Positions 27,340 through 36,481 of a stretch of DNA of 64,000 nucleotides are shown here, one piece after another (position 1 is the stretch's first letter; the number at the start of each line of letters is the position of its first letter). This DNA is from Novosphingobium sp. SG919. Lineage in GTDB: Bacteria; Pseudomonadota; Alphaproteobacteria; Sphingomonadales; Sphingomonadaceae. The stretch is from contig NZ_JABCNG010000001.1 in the NCBI RefSeq assembly GCF_012932495.1, forward strand, positions 1,922,001 through 1,986,000, written 5' to 3'. The position numbers were made by a program, and so were the translations under genes. A model generated the notes under the pieces. The model was not told the origin of the DNA. It did not search any database and was given only the letters and a program-made list of their open reading frames with translations.

Positions 27340-29427
27340 TCAGAAATGAACGCGAACGCCCATGCGCAGTGTGCGCGGCTCGACCACGCGGCTCAACCGC
27401 CCCTCGACCGGGGCAGCATCGAAGCCGGGAATATAGGACTGGTACCAATAGGCGATGTCTTTGTCCTTGCTGGCCAGGACGTTGAGCACTTCGCCATAGA
27501 CCTGGAAGGCGCCGAAGGTTCGTGCCGCGCGGACGTTGACGACGTTGCTGCCCTTGTCCCGCTGGGAATTGTCCTCGACCAGCGGATAGGGCCCGAGATG
27601 GCGCAACCGCACGCTGGCTTCCCACGGCCCATCGACGACGGAAATACCCGCCGAGGCTGCGTTTTCAAAGGCATTGGGAATGTATTGACCGTTGTCGTAG
27701 CGGGCATGGCTGGCAGTGTAGTTGCCATCGAGCGCAAGCCACGGCACCGGGCGCCAGAACGCCACCAGTTCATAGCCGCGTCGACGGCTGGCAGCGGTGG
27801 GTTCCACGGCATTGGAATCGCCCACGAACTTCAATTCGCTGCCAAGGTCGAGCCACCAATAGGTTGCCGTCAGGCTGAAATGCCCGAGCTGGAAGCGCGC
27901 GCCCAGTTCCTTGCCCGTTCCCGGCACCAGCACGGGCACCGGCGTGGTCGTTACTGCACCACGCACGTCGTTGGAGTGGAAGCCGCGCCCCCAGCTGGCA
28001 TAGAGCTCGACGTGGGGGCCGACTTGATAGGCCACTTGCAGCTTGGGCGAGAGGATCGCGTCGTTCCCCCTTCCCTGCCCCAGGGCCACGGCCTCGGGAT
28101 CGAGCGCGTGGACCGAATAGTGATAATAGTCCCCGCGCAGGCCACCGATGACGCGCAAGCCCGAAAGGGGACGCCAGGTGGCCGAAGCGTAAAGCGCTGC
28201 CGACGCTTCCTCCACCGAATAGGTGCCCTGCGACGCAACGAGGCGACGGGCATCGGTGTGCAGCACGCCGACGCGGCCGATATCGTCGTAGCGGTTTTCG
28301 GTACCGATTGTCAGCGCAAGGCGATCGGAAACGGTCCAGTCCCGGCTGCCGGTCAGGCCGTAGATCTTGCGCCGGTCGACCTGGTGGATCTGTGCGCTCT
28401 GCCCGGCCGCATCATAGTACTCGGGGTTGGAGTACATGTTCCAGTTGTAGTACTGGAAATAGGCATTGGCGCGCCAGTCTTTGCCGGTGTAGCCAACATT
28501 GCCGATCAGGCGGGTGGTTTCCCCCGTCGCGGTGGGATCGGGCGAGCAGTAGGCATTGGCACAAAACGACGAGCCGATGATCCGCTCAGGGATCTGCTCG
28601 GTCGGCCGCCAGGTGCCGCGATAGCCATGCAGCGTCACGTCGAGTTCGCCAGCGCCAACGGGCCGGACATATTTGACGAAGCCGGCATAGTGGCGCAGCC
28701 GCTCGGGCTGTTGCCACGGCCCGTCATAGACCCGGAAATCGCCAACCGCGGTGAGCAGGCCGCCATCACCGGTCTTGATCGTGCCGCCCGCCGCAAGCCG
28801 GCGATGCCCATAGGAGCCGATCTCCGTCGAAATCCACGGGGCATCGTACTTGCGGATGGTGGTCATGTAGGCCGCGCCGGCCATGGCAAAGTCGCCGCCA
28901 TCGGCGCGGTAGGGCCCTTTGCGGAAATCTTCGCGCGCAACGATTTCCGGGATCAGTCCATTGAGGTCGAGATAACCCTGGCCGTGGCCGTGGGTGCGGA
29001 AGTTCATCTGCACGCCATCGATATAGGTGGTGAAGTCCGAGCCGTGGTCGAGGTTGAAACCGCGCAGGAAATACTGGTTGGCCTTGCCGCTGCCCGAATG
29101 CTGCGCGGCGACCATGCCAGGAACGGCCTCCAGCAATTCGGCGGTGCGCAACAGCGGCCGCACCAGCAAGTCCGAACCACTAATCGTCCCTTCGCTCGCC
29201 GATTGCGCCGTGCCGATCTTCAATTCGCCGCGGCCGAACACGACGATGTCGGCGCCACTTGTCCCAGCCTGTGCGGGCGCTGCATCCGGGGCGGGCGCTG
29301 CATCCGGGGCGGGCGTTGCATCCGGCGCTGGCGTTGCCGCTTCCTCGGCGAAGGCCGGCATGGCGGCCATCGGCATCATGGCGAGGACCGCGACCGATGC
29401 GACGCGGCGAGGCAAACTGGTGTGCAA
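27340..29427 (-). CDS. TonB-dependent outer-membrane receptor
   Basis: 695-aa receptor. Signal peptide about 1-27 (A-F-A), then a Pro-Ala-Asp-rich spacer of repeated P-A-P-D-A units (about 33-52), then the plug (LLRTAELLEAVPGMVAAQ, F-L-R-G-F-N-L-D-H-G-S-D-F) and a barrel ending R-V-H-F. The plug histidines and overall pattern fit receptors for non-siderophore ligands, but the ligand is unknown. Start chosen as the TTG at 29427: GAGGGG lies 8 nt upstream and the frame gives a proper signal peptide; a nearby ATG at 29435 is out of frame. Upstream is a 280-bp AT-rich region. Presumably brings in a substrate for the adjacent catabolic enzymes. Confidence 0.9.
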   Translation of the reverse strand: MHTSLPRRVASVAVLAMMPMAAMPAFAEEAATPAPDATPAPDAAPAPDAAPAQAGTSGADIVVFGRGELKIGTAQSASEGTISGSDLLVRPLLRTAELLEAVPGMVAAQHSGSGKANQYFLRGFNLDHGSDFTTYIDGVQMNFRTHGHGQGYLDLNGLIPEIVAREDFRKGPYRADGGDFAMAGAAYMTTIRKYDAPWISTEIGSYGHRRLAAGGTIKTGDGGLLTAVGDFRVYDGPWQQPERLRHYAGFVKYVRPVGAGELDVTLHGYRGTWRPTEQIPERIIGSSFCANAYCSPDPTATGETTRLIGNVGYTGKDWRANAYFQYYNWNMYSNPEYYDAAGQSAQIHQVDRRKIYGLTGSRDWTVSDRLALTIGTENRYDDIGRVGVLHTDARRLVASQGTYSVEEASAALYASATWRPLSGLRVIGGLRGDYYHYSVHALDPEAVALGQGRGNDAILSPKLQVAYQVGPHVELYASWGRGFHSNDVRGAVTTTPVPVLVPGTGKELGARFQLGHFSLTATYWWLDLGSELKFVGDSNAVEPTAASRRRGYELVAFWRPVPWLALDGNYTASHARYDNGQYIPNAFENAASAGISVVDGPWEASVRLRHLGPYPLVEDNSQRDKGSNVVNVRAARTFGAFQVYGEVLNVLASKDKDIAYWYQSYIPGFDAAPVEGRLSRVVEPRTLRMGVRVHF
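29282..29335. repeat. Tandem 18-bp repeat inside the receptor gene
   Basis: About three copies of an 18-bp unit (29282-29299, 29300-29317, 29318 on, the last degenerate) encoding P-A-P-D-A-A type repeats in the spacer between signal peptide and plug. Such repeats can vary in number by slippage without changing frame. Confidence 0.8.
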
Positions 29428-29649
29428 GACTTCATCCCCTCAGGTGTTCTTTGACGGCGTGGCCGGCGTGCCTGTGCGGCAGCCGCGGCGAACACCGTCG
29501 GTTGGTAGGCATCGCCTTGGGGGCAAGTTATCGGGAACGCATGCACTTTACCGTTGCGATCGACGTTTTGTAACGCAATCCTCGTTCTCGTAACTATCTA
29601 TAGAATATGAATTTTATTCAAAAGACATTGATAGCCCCGAAACGACGAA

Positions 29650-29679
29650 CGCCGCCCCCACCTAGTGGCGGGGACGGCG
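29650..29679 (-). terminator. Hairpin terminator after the aldehyde dehydrogenase gene
   Basis: Arms around CGCCGCCCCCACC and GGCGGGGACGGCG with a short loop, 31 bp downstream of the stop in the minus direction, followed by TTCGTCGTTT. Confidence 0.6.
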
Positions 29680-29709
29680 CTTGTCAGCCAGGATCGCGCG
29701 ACGCGGCGA

Positions 29710-31143
29710 TCAGATCGGATAGTGGCCCGGTTGGGTTTCCATGGTGATCCAGCGCAGCTCGGTGAAGCTGTCGATCCCGGCCTTGCCGCCAAAGCGCCCA
29801 TAGCCAGAGGCGCCGACACCGCCGAACGGCATCTGCGCTTCATCGTGCACCGTCGGGCCGTTGACGTGGCAGATGCCCGACTTGATCTGACGCGCCACTT
29901 TCAGGCCGCGTGCGGTATCGCGGGTAAAGACCGCAGCCGAAAGCCCGTATTCCGTATCGTTGGCCAGTTCGATTGCATGGGCTTCGTCGCGGGCACGAAT
30001 TACGCCCACGACCGGACCAAAGCTTTCATCGCGGAACAGCTTCATGCCCTGCGTTACGCCATCGACGACATGCGCGGGCATCAGCACGTTGTGGGTGGTT
30101 TCGCCGCCGACCAGCAGCGTGGCGCCCTGCGCCAGCGCGTCGTCGACCAGCGAGCGACAATGCGCCACGGTCTTGGCATCGACCACCGCGCCCAGCGGGG
30201 TCTTGCCCTCGCGCGGGTCACCCACGGCGAGCGTTTCGACCTTCGCCTTGAAGCGCATGGCAAATTCTTCGGCCACGGCTTCGACCACGATGATCCGCTC
30301 GGTGCTCATGCAGATCTGGCCCTGGTTCATGAACGCCCCAAACGCCGCGGCCTTGACCGCTTCATCCAGGTCAGCATCTTCCAGCACGATCAGCGGCGCC
30401 TTGCCGCCCAGTTCGAGCAGGCAGGGCTTCAAGTGGCCGGCCGCGCGGGTGGCGATGATCTTGCCCACTGCGGTGGAGCCGGTGAAGTTGATCCGGCGCA
30501 CGGCCGGATGGTCAATCAAGGCACCGACGATTGCTGCGGCATCCTCGGGCGCATTGGTCACGATCTGCACCGCCCCGTCCGGCAGGCCGGCAGCCTGAAA
30601 GGCTTCGACGATAAGGGCGTGGGTGCGCGGGCACTGTTCGGAAGCCTTGAGCACCACGGTGTTGCCGCAAGCCAGCGGCATTGCAATCGCGCGCACGCCC
30701 AGGATGATCGGCGCGTTCCATGGCGCGATGCCAAGCAGCACGCCGACCGGCTCGCGCACGGCCATCGCGATGCACCCCGGCTTGTCGCTGGGGATCACTT
30801 CGCCGCCGATCTGCGTGGTCATCGCCGCGGCCTCGCGCACGATGCCCACGGCCAGCATGAGGTTGAACCCGGCCCAACCCTCGGTCGCGCCGATCTCGCC
30901 CATCATCGCGGCGATGAAGTCGGGTGCGCGCGCTTCGAGTTCGGTGGCCGCGTTCAGCAGCAACGCCCGGCGGGCATTGGGGCCAATCGCCGCCCAGGCG
31001 GGAAAGGCGGCCTGGGCCGCATCGCAGGCCGCTTGCGCATCGGCCACGGTGGCCGCGGGGGCTAGGGTGGCAACGTCACCGGTCACCGGGTTGCGCCGCG
31101 CAAAACTGCGCGGCACCGGGGTTTCGATCTGTGCAACGCTCAT
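29710..31143 (-). CDS. NAD(P)-dependent aldehyde dehydrogenase, aromatic-aldehyde type
   Basis: 477-aa enzyme of the ALDH superfamily. L-E-L-G-G-K-A-P holds the general-base Glu, G-Q-I-C-M-S the catalytic Cys, and N-F-T-G-S-T-A-V-G the cofactor loop. The stretch AAAMTTQIGGEVIPSD resembles the vanillin/salicylaldehyde-dehydrogenase branch, so an aromatic aldehyde is a reasonable guess. The ATG at 31143 follows GGGAGAGAG. It starts 46 bp after an FAH-family gene on the same strand, so the two form a unit. Confidence 0.88.
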   Translation of the reverse strand: MSVAQIETPVPRSFARRNPVTGDVATLAPAATVADAQAACDAAQAAFPAWAAIGPNARRALLLNAATELEARAPDFIAAMMGEIGATEGWAGFNLMLAVGIVREAAAMTTQIGGEVIPSDKPGCIAMAVREPVGVLLGIAPWNAPIILGVRAIAMPLACGNTVVLKASEQCPRTHALIVEAFQAAGLPDGAVQIVTNAPEDAAAIVGALIDHPAVRRINFTGSTAVGKIIATRAAGHLKPCLLELGGKAPLIVLEDADLDEAVKAAAFGAFMNQGQICMSTERIIVVEAVAEEFAMRFKAKVETLAVGDPREGKTPLGAVVDAKTVAHCRSLVDDALAQGATLLVGGETTHNVLMPAHVVDGVTQGMKLFRDESFGPVVGVIRARDEAHAIELANDTEYGLSAAVFTRDTARGLKVARQIKSGICHVNGPTVHDEAQMPFGGVGASGYGRFGGKAGIDSFTELRWITMETQPGHYPI

Positions 31144-31189
31144 CGTGCTCTCTCCCGTTGTGCAGTCGTGCTGCATTGCTTGGCCTGGT

Positions 31190-32044
31190 TCAGCCAGCGT
31201 CGGCAAAGCGGTTTTCGATATGGCCCAGGCCATCCACGGCAACGCGCACCACGTCGCCCGCCTTCATGAAGCGATGCCCCGCGATGCCAACGCCGGCCGG
31301 CGTGCCGGTGGCAAGCAGGTCACCCGGCTCAAGCGTCATGACCTGGCTGAGATAGGCGATCTGGTCGTAGATGTCATAGATCATCTCGCCGGTCGAGGCA
31401 CGCTGGCGCTCTTCGCCATTGAGTTCGAGCGTGAGCGTGAGCGCGTGCGGATCGGCCACTTCGTCGTCGGTGGTGATCCACGGGCCGATCGGGCCGTGCG
31501 TGTCGAACGACTTGCCTAGCGTGAAGGTTGGCGAACGGAACTGCCAATCGCGCGCGGTAACATCGTTGCACACCACGTAACCGGCGATGACCGATCGGGC
31601 ATCCTCGCGCGAGACATGGCGGCAGCGCTTGCCAATCACGACGCCGAGTTCGGCCTCGTAGTCGACCATGTCGGGCGCAGAGCGCGGCACTTCCACTTCG
31701 GCATAAGGCCCGTTGATGCAGGTCACCTGCTTGTTGAACCAGATCTGGGTCTTGGGCGCAGTCACGCCCGCCGCTTCGGCTTCGTCGACATGCGACTGGT
31801 AGTTCATGCCGATCGCCAGGTACTTCTGGGGATCGCCGATCGGCGCTTCGAGAGTGACGTCAGCCAGCGGGAACGAAGGTTCGGACAGCGCATCGATCGC
31901 GCTGCGCAGCGCATCGAAATCTTCCAGCAGGGCGCGCATCGAATCCCCGGCACCGGGCGCGGCCGCGCTGATATCGACGACATGGTCGCCAACCACCTTG
32001 CCAAGGCGGGTGCGGCCATCAACGGAAAACCTGGCAAGTTTCAT
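31190..32044 (-). CDS. FAH-family hydrolase, paralogue of the 26.4-27.2 kb gene
   Basis: 284 aa. Same architecture as the FAH protein at 26.4 kb: M-D/V-D-Y-E-A-E-L for metal ligands, C-N-D-V-T-A-R-D-W, and A-T-G-T-P-A-G-V-G near the C-terminus. The two differ enough to suggest different substrates (for example N-Y-Q-S-H-V-D-E here against N-Y-A-D-H-I-A-E there). It begins the FAH - ALDH unit and is divergent from cytochrome b561 across 254 bp. Confidence 0.9.
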   Translation of the reverse strand: MKLARFSVDGRTRLGKVVGDHVVDISAAAPGAGDSMRALLEDFDALRSAIDALSEPSFPLADVTLEAPIGDPQKYLAIGMNYQSHVDEAEAAGVTAPKTQIWFNKQVTCINGPYAEVEVPRSAPDMVDYEAELGVVIGKRCRHVSREDARSVIAGYVVCNDVTARDWQFRSPTFTLGKSFDTHGPIGPWITTDDEVADPHALTLTLELNGEERQRASTGEMIYDIYDQIAYLSQVMTLEPGDLLATGTPAGVGIAGHRFMKAGDVVRVAVDGLGHIENRFADAG

Positions 32045-32159
32045 CGTTCGCAGTCCTTTCAGATCATCGTCCCAGAGCGGTGGCGCGGCCTTGCCGCAGG
32101 CGGCCGCGGCGGATCGCGCCCGGCCTTGGCGGCGGGAACGTCGCGCCTTGCTTTTGGCT

Positions 32160-32205
32160 GACTAGTTTGTACAATGATGACTGTCTAGTTCATTTTTAGC
32201 ACCAA
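32160..32205 (-). promoter_or_regulatory. Possible FAH-ALDH promoter with TTGTACAA palindrome
   Basis: AT-rich segment with the perfect 8-base palindrome TTGTACAA (32167-32174) and two CTAGTT repeats. Read on the minus strand, TAGACA-N17-TAGTCA could be -35/-10 with the palindrome between them. Weak, pattern-based evidence. The remaining region up to 32298 shows nothing else. Confidence 0.35.
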
Positions 32206-32298
32206 GACGGCCAGGACAGGAACGATCCTGCGCGGCCCTGGGCACGACGAACCAAGGCCGGAAACGGCGCTCATCAATCACGGGACGGAGGATAAGGA

Positions 32299-33045
32299 AT
32301 GGCAGCGAACGCCGCCGAGGATGGCCAGCGTTATACCCGCGTCGCGATCGTGCTCCATTGGGCAATCGCGATCCTCATTATCTACAACCTGGTCAGCGGC
32401 CTGCTGGTCTGGGACATCGGCCGGGCCTGGTTCAAGGCGCACAAGCCGTTCTATGCGTTCGGCATCACGTCGCACTTGTCCTCCGGCCTCACCGTGCTCG
32501 CGCTGACGATCGTGCGCATCGTCTGGCGCCTGATGCACGAGCCGCCCGCGCATGCGCCTGGAACAAAGACATGGGAGCGGCACGCCGCCCATCTTGCTCA
32601 CTTCCTGCTTTACGCCGGGATGGTGCTGATGCCGCTGTCGGGCTGGGCGATCCTTTCGGCCCATCCGCCGGTCGGGTCGGAAGGCGCCAAGATCGCGCGG
32701 ATGGCGATGGGCGCATCGCCGATGGCCGCACCGGCCCCGGGCGCAGCCAAGGCTCCCCCGCCCCCCGGCCCCGGCGCACGCCCCGGCGGTCCGCCGCCGC
32801 CTCCGGGTATCTGGTGGCTGGTGCCCCTGCCCGCGATCACCCCGATTGCCGAGATCGGCCGCGAACCCGGCGGCGTGAAGCCGCAGATGGAACTGCACGA
32901 GGAATTCGCCGCCTGGCACAAGGTGGGCGGATACCTGATGCTGGCGCTGTTGCTGCTCCACATCGGTGCCGCGCTCAAGCACCAGTTCATTGATGGCCAG
33001 GCCGAATTGCAGCGCATGAGCCTGCGCCGCCGGCGCGACGCCTGA
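32299..33045 (+). CDS. Cytochrome b561-type membrane protein with Pro-Gly insert
   Basis: 248-aa inner-membrane di-haem b561-like electron-transfer protein. Four hydrophobic helices carry His residues (V-L-H-W-A-I, F-G-I-T-S-H-L-S, A-H-L-A-H-F-L-L-Y-A, L-L-L-L-H-I-G-A-A-L-K-H). The helix-3/4 loop is expanded by about 40 residues rich in Pro, Gly and Ala (about 138-175). The C-terminal W-H-K-V-G-G-Y is typical. The ATG at 32299 has a strong GGAGG. Ends in a Rho-independent terminator, so it is a single-gene unit; the neighbouring cytochromes may be partners. Confidence 0.88.
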   Translation: MAANAAEDGQRYTRVAIVLHWAIAILIIYNLVSGLLVWDIGRAWFKAHKPFYAFGITSHLSSGLTVLALTIVRIVWRLMHEPPAHAPGTKTWERHAAHLAHFLLYAGMVLMPLSGWAILSAHPPVGSEGAKIARMAMGASPMAAPAPGAAKAPPPPGPGARPGGPPPPPGIWWLVPLPAITPIAEIGREPGGVKPQMELHEEFAAWHKVGGYLMLALLLLHIGAALKHQFIDGQAELQRMSLRRRRDA

Positions 33046-33064
33046 TCACCCAACCGCAACAATG

Positions 33065-33100
33065 AAGGGCCGCCGGGACATAAATCCCGCGACCCTTTTT
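33065..33100 (+). terminator. Rho-independent terminator after cytochrome b561
   Basis: Near-complementary arms AAGGGCCGCCGGGA and TCCCGCGACCCTT around a CATAAA loop, running into TTTTT at 33096-33100. Confidence 0.85.
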
Positions 33101-33296
33101 GTGTTTAGGTGGTGAACCACAAACGGCGAGCATATCGGGCCGAAGCGAACGCCGCGAAGGCTGGCTGCCTTTGCAAGGGGCACTTCGGGCTGAGATAGAA
33201 GCCATTTCGGCGTCCCGTCGGGATTTGAACCAAAGCCCCCGCCACAACGCGGCCTTTGGCCTCAAACCTCGGGGGCGCCATTCATGAATTCACACT
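33101..33296. other. Intergenic stretch without a convincing gene
   Basis: Contains short open frames on both strands and a GGGATTTGAACC string that resembles the T-arm of a minus-strand tRNA, but no acceptor stem or anticodon arm can be folded around it. It may be a decayed tRNA-like or repeat element. Confidence 0.35.
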
Positions 33297-34295
33297 CTAG
33301 TCCACGCCAGGCGCGTAGACCTTATGGCAGGCGTTGCAGGCATCGTTAATTTCCATGCCGGCGGCCATATAGGTATCGTCGTTGCGGCGCCCCGTGGTCT
33401 CGGCAACGCGCAGCGCCGCGGCACGCAGGCGAAGTACCGCTTCGGTCCACGCGGGCTGGTCCACGCGGCGCCCAGGGATAAGCAGGACATTGCTCAGTTC
33501 GGCCAGCATCTGCGCATCGTTGCGCGCTTCCTGCCACTCCTGGTCGGTGCGGGGAAACAGCGAGCGGAGGCCCTTGTCGTCCGAGACATAGCCCTGTCGC
33601 TTCCATGTCTGCTGCGCAGCGTGGCTCATCACCTCGGCCATGAAGCGCTTCATCGGCAGGCGCGTGTCATAGGGCGTGGCATCACCAACCGTTCCAGACG
33701 CGGCGGTGGTGGTCGCCCCGGCAGTGGGTCCGCCAAGCGGCGCGAAACGCTCGACAGGGCCGCGAACCGTCGCGGTAATCACCACGGGGCTGGTGCCCGT
33801 GTTCTTCCAGAACCAACCGTGACGCCCGGCAAATCCGGCTGTGAAGCGACCTTCGCCATGCGATGCCGTCCCGCGGGCATAGGAGGTGTAATCGCCCGGC
33901 CTTGACGGCCGTTCGGGATCGCCGTGGAATTCGAACTCGACCGGCTGGCCATCGGTCGCCCACTGATAGGTCATTGCCACGCCGGCGGCCATTACCGCCT
34001 TGGCCTCGCGCCCGCCAAAGGGGCCGATCACCATGCGCACTTGCCGCGCGCCATCGGGCAAGGTCGTCACGCTGTCACCAGCAGTGGCAGTGGCGGCAAG
34101 CCCGGCTCCATCGCGCTGGGCAACCTTCATCGCCCCCATCTGCGTCAGGCCCAGCACGCGGCCCAGCCCGGTGATGTCGATCCCCCGCTCGGCGGGCAGC
34201 ACCGCCACCACGAGGATCAGGGCGGACATACCGACGGCGGCAGCCACGGCGGTATTGAGACCACGCCGCGATAGCGGCTCGGGTGAAACGGTCAC
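33297..34295 (-). CDS. Membrane-anchored c'-type cytochrome
   Basis: 332 aa. One N-terminal anchor helix (about 14-34), then a beta-rich periplasmic domain (about 90-200, with HGWFWKNTG, the pattern of transmembrane-anchor proteins), then a helical cytochrome c'/c-556-like domain ending C320-x-x-C323-H324. The C-terminal position of the haem motif is typical of that class. Start: GTG at 34295 overlapping the HupE-like stop (GTGA) with GGAGGTG upstream. Probably an electron-transfer or gas-binding protein working with the HupE-like protein. The fusion of an anchor domain with c' is unusual to me. Confidence 0.8.
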   Translation of the reverse strand: MTVSPEPLSRRGLNTAVAAAVGMSALILVVAVLPAERGIDITGLGRVLGLTQMGAMKVAQRDGAGLAATATAGDSVTTLPDGARQVRMVIGPFGGREAKAVMAAGVAMTYQWATDGQPVEFEFHGDPERPSRPGDYTSYARGTASHGEGRFTAGFAGRHGWFWKNTGTSPVVITATVRGPVERFAPLGGPTAGATTTAASGTVGDATPYDTRLPMKRFMAEVMSHAAQQTWKRQGYVSDDKGLRSLFPRTDQEWQEARNDAQMLAELSNVLLIPGRRVDQPAWTEAVLRLRAAALRVAETTGRRNDDTYMAAGMEINDACNACHKVYAPGVD

Positions 34296-35014
34296 GCGGC
34301 ACCTCCTGCGATGAGACCGGCAATCTGCTGGCCGAAAAGAACAAGACCCGCCGTCATCAGGGCGACGTTGGCGACCAGCGCCTGGCGAGGGAAACGGGGG
34401 CTGCGGCGCCACCACGACATCACCAGCACGATGGCGCCCAGCGCCATCAGCTGACCCGCCTCAACCCCCAGGTTGAAGGCGACGAGATTGACCACCAGCC
34501 CGTCCCGCGCGAGGCCGAGATCCTGCAGCTTGGTGGCAAGACCCAGGCCGTGGCACAGGCCAAAGCCGAGCACCATCAGCCGCGGGTCGGGCCGCCACCC
34601 AAACCAGCGGGTGAAGGCATCGAGATTATCGAGCGCCTTGTAGACGATCGAAAGCGCAATGATGGCGTCGACGGCGCGCGGATCGACCGGCAGCGCCAAA
34701 AGCACGCCGAGGATCAGCGTAGCGCTGTGACCAAGCGCGAAGAGCGATACGTAGAGTGCGACCTGCCGCCAGCGAAACAGGAAGAACACCACCCCCACCA
34801 GGAACAGCAGGTGATCCGTGCCCGTCACCATGTGTTTGGCGCCCAGATACGCGAAGGGACCCGACTGGATGCCATGGGTCAGCGCCAGGAACCCACGATC
34901 GCCTTGGGCCACATCGTGCGCCAGCGCCGAGCCGGCCAGGCCGAGTAAGGACGCCAGGGCCATCACCCCAGCGCACCCGGCCCGCAGCGCCACCGAAAAC
35001 CGCCTGCCGTCCAT
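34292..35014 (-). CDS. HupE/UreJ-like membrane protein, short form
   Basis: 240 aa. A signal-like N-terminus ends A-L-A before His-Asp-Val, then about six hydrophobic helices with G-T-D-H-L-L-F-L, F-A-L-G-H-S-A-T-L and F-G-L-C-H-G-L-G-L. These His/Asp motifs resemble the HupE/UreJ group, some of which carry nickel or cobalt. No hydrogenase or urease genes occur in the window, so the metal and client are unknown. Translationally coupled to the c'-like cytochrome. A longer paralogue is at 38.3 kb. Confidence 0.82.
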   Translation of the reverse strand: MDGRRFSVALRAGCAGVMALASLLGLAGSALAHDVAQGDRGFLALTHGIQSGPFAYLGAKHMVTGTDHLLFLVGVVFFLFRWRQVALYVSLFALGHSATLILGVLLALPVDPRAVDAIIALSIVYKALDNLDAFTRWFGWRPDPRLMVLGFGLCHGLGLATKLQDLGLARDGLVVNLVAFNLGVEAGQLMALGAIVLVMSWWRRSPRFPRQALVANVALMTAGLVLFGQQIAGLIAGGAA

Positions 35015-35125
35015 CGCTCTCCCCTGCCTCGTTTGTGCAGAAGGTCTGCGCTAGCGGGATCGGGTCACGCTAGTTTCGTACGGTGACGGATACGATGAAA
35101 CGCGCTTTTCGGGGTTGCCGCCGCT

Positions 35126-36481
35126 TCATCTTGCGCTGGCGGCGGGGCGTGGCGACGCGGCCGGCGCAGGGCTCGACGGCGCGATGTCCCCAGGCTGCCA
35201 GATCCCGCCGTCGCGGATGGGCCGGGCAAGGACGAGCGAACTGCCCAGGTTGAGGTTGCCCTGGGTGCGCACTTCGAACAGCGCCTCGAAAGCTCCATCG
35301 CCGGTGCGCGTGTCGATGGCATCAAGCTGCGCGCGATCGGCGGCGATCTCGGCCATTTGCACCACTGCCGCGTCGCGCGTGCCCGCCACGATGACGATGC
35401 GATTACCGGTTGGCCCGATCAGGCTGGCGATATAGCCATAATCGCGTTGCGGCACCTTTCCGGCCGCAACCAGGCTCCAATCGGAGCGGAACCGCCTGCC
35501 GCTGGGCTTGTCGACCAGTTCGTCGAAATCCTCGCCCAGCCGGAAGCCCGAGGCGCGGAACAGCGGATCCTGCAAGGGGCCAAGCCCGCTGAGGAAACCG
35601 ATGTAGACGATGTTGGCGGCCTTGAACACGTCGGGCTTCACATCTGACATGGCTTCTACCGGCGGCCGCTCGGAACTGCGCATGGCTGCGGCATTGACCG
35701 TGGGGAGTATGCTGCGCAGCGCCATCCCGGTGCTGACCGGCAGGTAATGCAGGTCAAGGTCCATGTTCTGGCCGACCTTGTCGGGATTGAGCAGCAGGTA
35801 GGCATCGAGATCGGCGCGCGAATTGATCGCGAAATCGCGTACCAGGCGAGTCACCACGATCCCGTCGCTCGCCTCGCCATAGACATAGTAATCGCCCAGC
35901 ACGACCATCATCGGCCGGCGATTGTCGAGCAGCGGCTTCCACAGCTTGTTGAGCACCGGGCCAGCCCCAACGGGTGGCCGCGTGCTGTAGATTGCCCAGC
36001 AGACAAGATTGAGCAGCACCAGGCCGATCGCAAGCGCGACGAAGGGCCGATCGGCCAGCCGCCGACGCCAGCCGGGCTGTGGGGCTGCATCGACAGGAGA
36101 CGCGGGGGCCAGGGCAGCCGGTGCCGCGGCGGCCGCCTCGGCGTCTTCGGGCGTTGCCAGGACAAGGCGGTATTCACCCAGCGGGATCGACAGCCGATCG
36201 CCCGCTTCCGTCGCACGCGCATAGTGTTCGCCCAGCTTGCGCCGCAGCCGGTGGATGTAGACCCGCACCGATGCGTCGAGCATGACGTCGAAATCTTCGC
36301 GCTTGGCAAACACCTCCTGCGCGATCTCGATCTCGCGCGGGGTCTGCCCCTCGAGAGAGCGGGCAAGCAGGTAGTCGAACAGGCGGATCAACGGTTCCGA
36401 CCGGCCCAGGTCGCCGCTCTCGCGGACGCGGGTCGCCTCGGCCGCGAGCCGTTCGCCATACGTGGTCTCGGCCAAGTTCAT
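35126..36481 (-). CDS. CadC-like membrane-bound winged-helix regulator
   Basis: 451 aa. Residues 28-105 form an OmpR-type winged helix (LFDYLLARSLEG, VFAKREDFDVMLDASVRVYI, LRRKLGEHY). A Pro/Ala linker follows, then one helix (147-165), then a periplasmic sensor of about 280 residues ending in a Pro/Ala-rich tail. This is the layout of one-component regulators that sense outside the membrane. Divergent from the cytochrome c - PpiC - HupE operon (150 bp) and 111 bp upstream of the other HupE gene, so it could control both blocks. Confidence 0.82.
   Translation of the reverse strand: MNLAETTYGERLAAEATRVRESGDLGRSEPLIRLFDYLLARSLEGQTPREIEIAQEVFAKREDFDVMLDASVRVYIHRLRRKLGEHYARATEAGDRLSIPLGEYRLVLATPEDAEAAAAAPAALAPASPVDAAPQPGWRRRLADRPFVALAIGLVLLNLVCWAIYSTRPPVGAGPVLNKLWKPLLDNRRPMMVVLGDYYVYGEASDGIVVTRLVRDFAINSRADLDAYLLLNPDKVGQNMDLDLHYLPVSTGMALRSILPTVNAAAMRSSERPPVEAMSDVKPDVFKAANIVYIGFLSGLGPLQDPLFRASGFRLGEDFDELVDKPSGRRFRSDWSLVAAGKVPQRDYGYIASLIGPTGNRIVIVAGTRDAAVVQMAEIAADRAQLDAIDTRTGDGAFEALFEVRTQGNLNLGSSLVLARPIRDGGIWQPGDIAPSSPAPAASPRPAASAR

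Noticed and set aside
33210..33260. Minus-strand tRNA suggested by GGTTCAAATCCC
   Set aside because: The T-stem does not pair properly and no acceptor or anticodon arm is found.
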